A DNA stretch of 64,000 nt from Deltaproteobacteria bacterium. Lineage in GTDB: Bacteria; Myxococcota_C; UBA6777. Position 1 is the first letter of the stretch; each line of letters starts with the position of its first letter. Location of the stretch: positions 1 to 64,000 of the forward strand of contig SBHC01000017.1 in NCBI GenBank assembly GCA_006226375.1, in the 5' to 3' direction. The notes under the pieces were generated by a model. That model was not told where the DNA came from. It did no database searches and saw only the letters and a program-made list of their open reading frames with translations. Shown piece by piece: positions 24,536 through 31,742 of this stretch. Both the position numbers and the translations under genes were made by a program.

Positions 24536-26053
24536 TTACGCGTTGTCGGAGCTCTCTTCTGCGGAAGCTGGCAGAGTGAAGGTGGCGTCCATTTGTTGGA
24601 TTTCCCGCTGGCAAACAAACGCGAGATCGCTGGCTGAGGCGTAGCGATGGTTGCGTTCGTGCGCCATGGCTCGTTCGCAGATGTGCAGAATGGACTCTGG
24701 AAGGGCTGGGTTAATCTCGCTCAACTGAGGGTATTGGTTGGTCGTGATCTTGGACAGCGCTTCTGTGGGGTGAAGCTCAGCCAGAGGATGGTACCCTGCG
24801 AGCATCTCGTAAAGCAGGAATCCCAAGGAGAATATGTCGCTGCGCTGGTCCAGTGGATGAGAGCCTGTAAATTGCTCGGGGGCCATGTAACAAGGAGTTC
24901 CGATCACGCTGCCCATCCGAGTGAGTCGTGTGGCGTTCTTGTCGACAGGTAGCGCGGAGCTAAAATCCGTCAGGATGGGGTTGCCCTGGTCGTCAAAGAG
25001 GATGTTGGTGCTCTTGATGTCGCGGTGCAGCACACCGTTTTGGTGGGCATGATGCAGGGCTTCAGCTACCTGCATGATCAGCGAAAGCGCAACCGGAGGA
25101 GGTAGGGCGCCAGACTCCAGGTGGGAGTGCATGGAGCCCCCAGGCAGATAGTTCATGACATAGTAAGGGATGCGCTGGGCTGTTCCCGTGTCGTGCATTC
25201 GAACCAACGCCGGATGCTGGAGCTTTTCCAGCATTTTCACTTCTCGTTGGAAGCGCTGGTAGTTTTTGTTGTTGCGGGACTTGCGCAGCGACAAAATTTT
25301 CAAGGCTTGGAGGCTGTGATCCCGGCTGTCCCGGACAAGGTAGACGATACCCACACCACCCCGAGCGACTTCGGCGAGGACTTCGTAGCGTTCGCCGACC
25401 ACAAGGCCAGGTCGCAGCTCCCCTTGGTTGATGTAGCTAGAGGCGCGTTCTTGCGAGTAGGCTTCGGTTTTCAAATCGGAGAGTCGGGGGATCGGAAATG
25501 ACGCAACGTGCTCGACCTGGTGTGACAGTTGCTCGATTTGCAAACAAGCGTGGCGATAGGCTTGTTCAACGCTTACAGCCGCGCCTCGAAAGAGACTGTT
25601 GAGAGATTGCAACAGCTCCTGCGCGAGGTTGTGAAGTTGCTTTAACTCACACGTCTGGCTGAGACCGCCAAGGACAAACACTGATTGGTACAGGGACAGA
25701 AGTTCCTGGGTCCGCAATCCTTGGTTTTCTTGGGCCGTCTTCCACTGCGCCTGAATGTGTCGGATATGAGCCGGGAGTCGCTCAAGGTAAACACTTTGTT
25801 GAGCCTGGGCACGAAGCAAGGTCTCACGAGCGAGGCTGGCCTTGGAGCGTGGGAGCGGCGTACTTTGGCTTATAGGGGCCGGTGTTCCCGACGAAGAGGA
25901 GAACTTTGGGAGCGGCGTTGTTGGAGAAGGGATGTTCTCTCCCTGCGGCTCTTTTTTCTTTAGCATTTCTGGTCGCAACAGGATGATGTCATCCTCGTCA
26001 GGGACTCTTTGGTTGCGGCGTGGTTGGTGGGTAAGGTCTTGTTGACCTTTCAT
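24536..26053 (-). CDS. Hanks-type Ser/Thr protein kinase
   Basis: 505 residues if it starts at the ATG at 26053 (AGGA 8 nt upstream); the frame is open further, with an ATG at 26092. No membrane segment, so cytosolic. The N-terminal 220 residues are Pro/Ser-rich and then helical. The kinase domain (about 222-485) has ARGGVGIVYLV, invariant Lys in ALKIL, HRDIKSTN with catalytic Asp, GTPCYMAPEQF, and DQRSDIFSLG. The magnesium loop reads DFS rather than DFG. Such kinases are abundant in myxobacteria-like genomes. The target is unknown. It lies downstream of the acetyltransferase, with a gap of about 100 nt, on the same strand. Confidence 0.9.
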   Translation of the reverse strand: MKGQQDLTHQPRRNQRVPDEDDIILLRPEMLKKKEPQGENIPSPTTPLPKFSSSSGTPAPISQSTPLPRSKASLARETLLRAQAQQSVYLERLPAHIRHIQAQWKTAQENQGLRTQELLSLYQSVFVLGGLSQTCELKQLHNLAQELLQSLNSLFRGAAVSVEQAYRHACLQIEQLSHQVEHVASFPIPRLSDLKTEAYSQERASSYINQGELRPGLVVGERYEVLAEVARGGVGIVYLVRDSRDHSLQALKILSLRKSRNNKNYQRFQREVKMLEKLQHPALVRMHDTGTAQRIPYYVMNYLPGGSMHSHLESGALPPPVALSLIMQVAEALHHAHQNGVLHRDIKSTNILFDDQGNPILTDFSSALPVDKNATRLTRMGSVIGTPCYMAPEQFTGSHPLDQRSDIFSLGFLLYEMLAGYHPLAELHPTEALSKITTNQYPQLSEINPALPESILHICERAMAHERNHRYASASDLAFVCQREIQQMDATFTLPASAEESSDNA

Positions 26054-26150
26054 TCTGGCGTCCTGATCTTCACGTGCAGAGAAGAATAACATGGTTCGTA
26101 CTTCGTCCCATTCTAAGGCATATGTACTAAAAACCAACCCCCTATTTTCG

Positions 26151-26702
26151 CTATTCCATTTTTTCTTGTGGTTTGATTTGATGGAGTTGCGCGCGAAGCA
26201 AAACCATTCTCAAGGCTTGGGGAGGTGGCTCCGGTGTCTTCATTTTTTGCAAAAGAGGTCCATCGGTTTGGAACCCCAGCTTGGAATGGAACGCCAACGA
26301 AACAACGTTGGTCTGGAGAATGTGCGCGTATACCCACAGCAACGAAAGCTCTTGGAAGCCGAAGGATAGTACGTCTTGGTAGGCAGCCAGCCCCCAACCT
26401 TGTTGACGCCAACCTGGATCAGCGATGTAAAGTCCCGATTCCGCGCACCTGTCTTTTGGGCTATGGTTTTTGAGGTGTGCAAGGCCGATGGGCGCTTCGG
26501 AGCCGAGAGGGCCAAACAACCAGTAATGATGCTGCTCGCTCTGCACCACTGACTGGAACCAACGCTCGTGTCGCTCTGGTGTGATCCATTCTTGGTGAGG
26601 CATGTGAAGCCGAACATGATCGCTGTTTCGCCAAGCGAGAATCATGGGCAGGTCGCTTTGTGTGACCGGCCGAAACAGAAGCTTGGATGATGAAGGGATC
26701 AT
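26151..26702 (-). CDS. GNAT N-acetyltransferase
   Basis: 183 residues. The ATG at 26702 overlaps the glycosyltransferase stop (ATGA), so the two are translationally coupled. It is GNAT-like in the RimJ/PseH style: LLFRPVTQSDLPMILAWRNSDHVR at the start, a central GLAHLKN strand, an acetyl-CoA loop around GWRQQGWGLAAYQDVL (near 110-125), and VVSLAFHSKLGFQTDG near the end. PseH-type enzymes acetylate the amino group of nucleotide-linked aminosugars. The neighbouring DegT aminotransferase and GT2 favour that role here, but protein or ribosome acetylation cannot be excluded. Confidence 0.8.
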   Translation of the reverse strand: MIPSSSKLLFRPVTQSDLPMILAWRNSDHVRLHMPHQEWITPERHERWFQSVVQSEQHHYWLFGPLGSEAPIGLAHLKNHSPKDRCAESGLYIADPGWRQQGWGLAAYQDVLSFGFQELSLLWVYAHILQTNVVSLAFHSKLGFQTDGPLLQKMKTPEPPPQALRMVLLRAQLHQIKPQEKME

Positions 26703-27640
26703 GGCTTGGGTTGAGGTGGCTTTGATGGCGAGTCCTCTTCTATCACATACAACGGTCGGGAGCGTGTGTCGTTGACCACGCGGGCGAGGTAGCTGCCTAA
26801 AATGCCGGTGCAGACGAGTTGAATCCCTCCCACAAACAGAATCAGTAATGTCACAACAGGCCAGCCGGAAAAGGCCTGCCATCCACCACTCCACAGTCGA
26901 TGAAAGAGTCCGACCAGGCTGACAAAAAGAAAAAGGTTCCCAAGGTGAGTTGCCAGTCGAAGAGGTGTGGTGGAAAACGTAAGAAGGGTATTGCGGGCCA
27001 GCTCCCACTGTTTGCGAAGTGAGTACTTGGAGGCTCCTGCGTACCGTGCGCCATGTTCGACGTCTACCTGGGTTTGTCGAAAGCCAACCCACTGAATCAA
27101 ACCCAGCAGCATCCGGTCGGACTCACGGCATCGTTTGACTTCCTCGACCACTCGACGACTCAGGATGCGGAACACTCCTCCTGCGAAGGTGACGCCCAAA
27201 CTCTTCTTCAGGAGCCAGCGGAAGCTTTGGGAAAGCATGCGGCGGTACCACGGAAACTTCTTGTTCCGACGGATCCCCACCACCACGTCAAACCCTTGCT
27301 CGTAGGTTTCGAGGAGCCGAGGGATCTCTTCCGGTTGGTCCTGTAGGTCGGCGTCCATCAACACCACGGCATCACCTTGTGCGTAATCCAGCCCTGCCGT
27401 CAGAGCGATGTGGTGCCCAAAGTTGCGAGAGAATTTCAGGATGCGGATGTGTGAGTCCTCTGAGTGCATTCGTTGCAGGATCTCGTGGGATTGGTCTGTG
27501 CTGCCATCATCGACAAAGACCAGCTCATACGAGCGGCCCAAGGCTTCCATCACATCGGTCAATCGACGATGCAGCTCGGGTAGCGTTGTCTCTTCGTTGT
27601 AGACGGGCAGTACGACCGAGAGCATCCGCGTTTGGGTCAT
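26699..27640 (-). CDS. Glycosyltransferase family 2, ArnC/GtrB-like
   Basis: 313 residues from the ATG at 27640, whose ATGA overlaps the aminotransferase stop; an in-frame ATG at 27652 also exists. The GT-A domain has SVVLPVYNEE, VDDGSTDQS, LMDADLQDQPEEIP (DxD metal site) and FSRNFGHHIALTAGLDYA. Two C-terminal membrane helices (about 225-250 and 265-290) follow. This is the polyprenyl-phosphate glycosyltransferase architecture of ArnC, GtrB and DPM1, which load a sugar onto undecaprenyl phosphate at the inner membrane. With the adjacent aminotransferase and acetyltransferase it probably loads an aminosugar. Confidence 0.9.
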   Translation of the reverse strand: MTQTRMLSVVLPVYNEETTLPELHRRLTDVMEALGRSYELVFVDDGSTDQSHEILQRMHSEDSHIRILKFSRNFGHHIALTAGLDYAQGDAVVLMDADLQDQPEEIPRLLETYEQGFDVVVGIRRNKKFPWYRRMLSQSFRWLLKKSLGVTFAGGVFRILSRRVVEEVKRCRESDRMLLGLIQWVGFRQTQVDVEHGARYAGASKYSLRKQWELARNTLLTFSTTPLRLATHLGNLFLFVSLVGLFHRLWSGGWQAFSGWPVVTLLILFVGGIQLVCTGILGSYLARVVNDTRSRPLYVIEEDSPSKPPQPKP

Positions 27641-28779
27641 CGCTTGTCCCATCCTTGAACGATGGTACAGACGGCTTCCTGCACCGCCTTGATCTCATCC
27701 GCTTGCAAGCCGGGGTAGAACGGGAGGGACAGCGTTTGCTCCCCAATGGCTTCAGCCACAGGGAAGTCGCCCGGTCGGAAACCTAGCTGTTCTCGGTAGT
27801 AGCGATTCAGGTGGACGGCTCGGTAGTGCACACTTGCACCAATGCCCCTGGCCTGTAAGTCGACCAACATGGCATCCCGGAGGTGGGCGGGAACCCAGAG
27901 AGGAAAGAGGTGATAGGCAGAACGTGAATCGTCCAACTCCGTGGGGAGTATGAGAGGCTTTAAACCAGCGAAAGCCTCTCTGTACTGTTGAGCGATGTCT
28001 TGTCGTTGACGCCAAAGTGACTCCAGGCGATCCATCTGATGAACCAAGAGAGCGGCCAGAATGTTGGGGAGTAGGCTTTTGTATCCCAACGTTTCCATGT
28101 CCCAGTGGACGTACTCTCCTTCTTTGGGAGTAGGACGATGTACCCCATGGAGTCGCAAGCTTCGTAGCTTGTCAGCGAGCGATGCGTTGTCTGTACAAAC
28201 CGCTCCGCCTTCTCCGGATGTGAGGTTTTTCGTGGCGTAGAAGCTATAGCAAACGAGGTCGCTTAACTCACCCGGTCGGATGTTCTCTCGTTCGGCTTCG
28301 AGAGCGTGAGCGGCGTCTTCGATCACGAAAAGGTTGTGACGCTGGCTCCAGGCTCTGATCGCTCTCATGTCGGCCATTTGCCCGTACAAGTGGACGGGAA
28401 TGATGGCTTTTGTCTTGGACGACAGCGCGCCCTCAAGTTGGGACACGTCCAAAAGGCCGGTGTCGGCTTCCACATCCACAAAGACAGGAGTTGCTCCTGT
28501 GTGCAAAATGGCGTTGGAGGTGGAGACAAAGGTCATGGGTGTGGTGATCACTTGGTCTCCCGGTCCTATCCCAAGAGCTTTGAGCGCGAGGAAGAGAGCG
28601 GTTGTTCCGTTGGACACGGCGACAGCGTGGGAGCGTCCTGTATAAGCAGCGAGCTTGCTCTCTACGTCGCGAGTGACGGTCCCAGATGTTAGCTCAAGCC
28701 CGCGTAGCACCTCTGTGACGGCGAGAATGTCGTCTTCGTTGAGGGCGTGTCGGTAAAAAGGAACAGACGGTGAGGGCAT
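27637..28779 (-). CDS. DegT/DnrJ/EryC1 family PLP aminotransferase
   Basis: 380 residues, normal for this family. The PLP lysine is Lys184 in FYATKNLTSGEGG, with VSNGTTALFLAL near 55-66 binding the cofactor phosphate and Asp155 in IEDAAH pairing with the pyridine nitrogen. These enzymes convert nucleotide-4-keto sugars to 4-amino sugars (ArnB, PglE and PseC type). It is the third gene of a minus-strand run (UPF0104, this gene, GT2, GNAT), linked by a 29-nt gap upstream and an ATGA overlap downstream. An ArnB-like role in an undecaprenyl-linked aminosugar pathway is inferred. No upstream 4,6-dehydratase is adjacent. Confidence 0.9.
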   Translation of the reverse strand: MPSPSVPFYRHALNEDDILAVTEVLRGLELTSGTVTRDVESKLAAYTGRSHAVAVSNGTTALFLALKALGIGPGDQVITTPMTFVSTSNAILHTGATPVFVDVEADTGLLDVSQLEGALSSKTKAIIPVHLYGQMADMRAIRAWSQRHNLFVIEDAAHALEAERENIRPGELSDLVCYSFYATKNLTSGEGGAVCTDNASLADKLRSLRLHGVHRPTPKEGEYVHWDMETLGYKSLLPNILAALLVHQMDRLESLWRQRQDIAQQYREAFAGLKPLILPTELDDSRSAYHLFPLWVPAHLRDAMLVDLQARGIGASVHYRAVHLNRYYREQLGFRPGDFPVAEAIGEQTLSLPFYPGLQADEIKAVQEAVCTIVQGWDKR

Positions 28780-28808
28780 GGGCTTCTCGCGTTGGTGTTG
28801 GTATCCGG

Positions 28809-29822
28809 TCAGGCTTCCTCTTCCTCAGAGCGGGCGGTGTCTTCGGCTGGTTCTTTGCCGTAGGTGAACTCCCACACGCCAAGAAACAACATACCCAGCA
28901 AGGAGGCAGTCCACAACGTGCAGAACCGGATGAGCACAGTGCTGGCGACAGCGATTCCACTGGAGACCTTCAAGGTGTTGAGAAGGAACAACATGGAAGC
29001 TTCAAAGCCGCCGAGACCTCCAGGAAGCATCGAAAGGGCGCCAATGACTGTGGCCATCCCATAAATGAAGAACGAGGTGAGCATGGGAATCTTAAGCTGA
29101 AATCCCTGAAACAAAAGGTGCAGGGCGTAGCCTTCGCAGGCCCAGGCCAAGAGAGCGAGGAACAGCCCAACGGCAAACGGCTTCAGGCGAAACAGAGAGC
29201 GTCCCACACGGAAGAAGTTGTCGAGTTTTTCGGCGATCGGTTGAAGCCGCTGCCATCGTTGCAACGTTCGGAGCATCACGTTGTGAAGGGTTTCGCTGAT
29301 CAACAAGACCGTCACTCCCAAGACGATGAGCGCGCAGAGAACAAAGTACCATCGGGCGCTGGCGATCATCGCGAGCCCACCGGCTGCGAGAACCAAGACA
29401 GCCAAGAGGTCTTGCAGTCGCTCCATCATCAGGACGCTGGCAGACTCCGTGATCTTTACGTTGTACCGAGAGCGAAGCAAAAACGACTTCACCACTTCGC
29501 CCGCTTTCCCAGGGGTTGCGGTGAAGGCAAAGCTTGCTAGAAACACCAGCAGGTTGGGTTTGGCTGGAACGTTCCAGCCCAGGTAGCGGTTGTAATACTC
29601 CCACCGCAGCGCGCGAAGTAACAACCCAAGCAGTACCAGCCCAAGTACGGCTGTGAGGTGCGTTGCAACAGGGAAACCGGAGAGGGCTTTCCACAGCTTG
29701 GACCACCCGGACCAAACGGTAAGACCGACGTAGAGCAACATGGCGAGACCTAAGGCCAGCACAACTTGTCGTCGGCGTTTGGCCCAGGCTACCTCGGGAT
29801 GGGGAGGGGTGTTTGTGGTCAT
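28809..29822 (-). CDS. UPF0104 / LPG-synthase-like integral membrane protein
   Basis: 337 residues with about eight membrane helices. It has the marks of the UPF0104 (AglD/YbhN, lysylphosphatidylglycerol synthase TM) family: LLGLLLRALRWEYY near 67-80, FLASFAFTATPGKAGEVVKSFLL near 89-111, and PGGLGGFEASMLFLL near 269-283. Members accompany sugar-lipid and lipid-modification genes and are proposed lipid transporters or flippases. The first gene of the probable aminosugar cassette. A lipid-moving role is inferred from context. The C-terminus is acidic (Glu-rich). Confidence 0.85.
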   Translation of the reverse strand: MTTNTPPHPEVAWAKRRRQVVLALGLAMLLYVGLTVWSGWSKLWKALSGFPVATHLTAVLGLVLLGLLLRALRWEYYNRYLGWNVPAKPNLLVFLASFAFTATPGKAGEVVKSFLLRSRYNVKITESASVLMMERLQDLLAVLVLAAGGLAMIASARWYFVLCALIVLGVTVLLISETLHNVMLRTLQRWQRLQPIAEKLDNFFRVGRSLFRLKPFAVGLFLALLAWACEGYALHLLFQGFQLKIPMLTSFFIYGMATVIGALSMLPGGLGGFEASMLFLLNTLKVSSGIAVASTVLIRFCTLWTASLLGMLFLGVWEFTYGKEPAEDTARSEEEEA

Positions 29823-29862
29823 GGCTTGTATGTTGTGCTCCGTGAAGTCGTTGAGGGAGACA

Positions 29863-30822
29863 TCAAATGTAGTTTTGGAGAAGGAGTTCTTTGGGGTAGG
29901 GGTTCAAATACACTTGCTTGTGAACCCACTCAGGGACGTCGTTGTGACGGGCGTGATGGCGAACCAATGTCAAAGGTACAATCAACGGAACTTGCCCTTC
30001 GCGGTATTGATCCAGGAGGTCGATGAGTTCTTGCTTGTCATCCGAGCTGATGTGCTGTTTGAAGAAGCCCATGAAGTGCTGCAACACATTTGTGTGTCGG
30101 GTTCGTGTGGCAGGTTCGGCCAGCGCTTCGGCCATCATGCGTTGGTATTGTCCTATCAACTCATCCCAGGGATGATTCCCTGCTTGAGCAACCCACCGTC
30201 CCATCTCGCGGTACACCACTTCGTTGTAGGCCAACAAGGTGTATTTGTGACAGGTGTGAAACTCCACCAACCCATGGGGAGTGGGGTTGGTCTCCAAAAA
30301 CCGATGCCATCGTTGCATCACAAAGATACGTTGGATGAAGTTCTCGCGCAGGCCGGTGTCATTGAGGCGTCCATCTTCTTCCACGGGAAGCAGCGGAAAC
30401 GTATCGGTCAGGGCGCGGGCAAACAAGCCCCGTCCTTCGTACGTTTTGGTTCCGTCGTCGTGGTATACAGGGATACGAAACATCCCACACGAGGGCGACT
30501 TGCTCTTGAGCACAAATCCACACAAGTTGTCAGGTAATGAACGGAGATACTGCGCGGCCCAGTCTTTCATCGCTTCGGTGTGGTCGATGGTCTTGTCTTG
30601 GGACAGCAGCCTTGGGTCGTCGAGGTCTCCGTGTAGATTGATGGGAGGGCGAGGGACTCCCAGTCCAATCTCAACCTCCGGACAAATGGGGATAAACTCA
30701 GCATACTGGCTCAATACGTTGACCAGAAACGAGTCGCGCTTGTGTTTTCCATCGTAGCGAACTTCCTGGCCCAGAAGGCAGGCACTCACTCCGATACGGA
30801 TAGGGGAAGAATCTTGTGTCAT
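29863..30822 (-). CDS. TudS-like DUF523 plus DUF1722 protein
   Basis: 319 residues. The N-terminal half (1-155) is DUF523, the TudS thiouracil-desulfidase fold. Its three cysteines that bind a [4Fe-4S] cluster are seen at Cys15 (SACLLG), Cys47 (ICPEVE) and Cys112 (SPSCG). The C-terminal half is DUF1722 (YbgA-like): FVMQRWHRFLE, HTCHKYTLLAYNEVVYREMG and FMGFFKQHISSDDK near 175-270. The two-domain form is common in proteobacteria and is often near photolyase, which is absent here. The C-terminal domain's role is unknown; the N-terminal domain probably acts in cytoplasmic sulfur removal from nucleobases. Confidence 0.85.
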   Translation of the reverse strand: MTQDSSPIRIGVSACLLGQEVRYDGKHKRDSFLVNVLSQYAEFIPICPEVEIGLGVPRPPINLHGDLDDPRLLSQDKTIDHTEAMKDWAAQYLRSLPDNLCGFVLKSKSPSCGMFRIPVYHDDGTKTYEGRGLFARALTDTFPLLPVEEDGRLNDTGLRENFIQRIFVMQRWHRFLETNPTPHGLVEFHTCHKYTLLAYNEVVYREMGRWVAQAGNHPWDELIGQYQRMMAEALAEPATRTRHTNVLQHFMGFFKQHISSDDKQELIDLLDQYREGQVPLIVPLTLVRHHARHNDVPEWVHKQVYLNPYPKELLLQNYI

Positions 30823-30849
30823 AGGCTTTGGCTGCGTCGATTGTATGGT

Positions 30850-31734
30850 TCAGGGAGTGGAGTCTGATGCTTTGTGGTCTTGGAGCTGCTGAAGAATGGC
30901 GGTGTAGCCCTCTTGGTAGCTGGGATATTGCAGAATGTAGCCCGAATCAAGGAGGCGTTGGTTGCTGCACCGCTTGTTGCTACGAGAACGTCGCCCTTGG
31001 GGGCGCTCACTCTCCGGCTTGATCGGAGGCTTCTCCTTGCCAAGAGCGTCGGCCAACCAGTTCAACACGTCGTTCTTGGGAGCCGGTGACGAATCAACGC
31101 CCAGGTAGAGAGGTTCAACGCGCTCCAACTGCAAGAGGTGACGAAGGAAGCCGATGCAGTCATCCCTGTGGATGCGGTTGGTGTAGCGCGGAGGACCGTC
31201 GTAACAAACCGCTTTGCCCTTTTGGACAGAGCTGAGCAGTTGTGTACGTTTGGGACCATAAATGCCGCCGAATCGGACGATGACACCCACATCTCCCAGG
31301 TCTTGGACCTTCTCTTCACCTTCAAGGATGGTCCGACCGGAGTAGTGGCTGGGTGTGGTCGGGGACGTCTCGTCGATAACCTCCCCTGTATTTTGCGCAT
31401 AGACGCTGGTGCTGGATACCAACACAAAACGTTGCAGCGGTTGTTCCTGAGCCTTAAGCACCTGCAAGATGTTTTGGACACCGTCCACGTACGCTCGCCT
31501 GTATCCCGCTTCGTCGTACTCGTCGGGTGTGGCTGTGTAGACCACACAGTCAAACGAGGTGGGTGGAGCTTGAAGTGTGGTTGGTTGGGTCAGGTCCGCG
31601 CTCCATCCTTGGAGGTCTTTGGGGAGGTCCTTGGCGCTGCGCCGCAGCCCCCAGACGTCCCAACCTTCCTTCACCATTTGCAAGCCCAGGCCTGTACCAA
31701 GGTCGCCGCATCCAGCGAGCAGTAAACGTGGCAT
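30850..31734 (-). CDS. YeeZ-like extended SDR (NAD-dependent epimerase family)
   Basis: 294 residues starting with a Rossmann strand and GCGDLGTGLGLQMV at 8-21. The usual downstream elements are VVYTATP, FVLVSSTSVYAQNTG (Ser and Tyr region), SHYSGRTILEGE, and VIVRFGGIYGP near 152-162, with a typical HRDD pattern (IHRDDCIGFL) near 190. This combination is seen in YeeZ-like SDRs annotated as NAD-dependent epimerase/dehydratase. The canonical YxxxK is not obvious. Its start is 9 nt after the stop of the upstream large exported protein, and GGAG overlaps that stop, so they are likely co-expressed. The substrate is unknown. Confidence 0.82.
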   Translation of the reverse strand: MPRLLLAGCGDLGTGLGLQMVKEGWDVWGLRRSAKDLPKDLQGWSADLTQPTTLQAPPTSFDCVVYTATPDEYDEAGYRRAYVDGVQNILQVLKAQEQPLQRFVLVSSTSVYAQNTGEVIDETSPTTPSHYSGRTILEGEEKVQDLGDVGVIVRFGGIYGPKRTQLLSSVQKGKAVCYDGPPRYTNRIHRDDCIGFLRHLLQLERVEPLYLGVDSSPAPKNDVLNWLADALGKEKPPIKPESERPQGRRSRSNKRCSNQRLLDSGYILQYPSYQEGYTAILQQLQDHKASDSTP

Positions 31735-31742
31735 CGGTTGTT

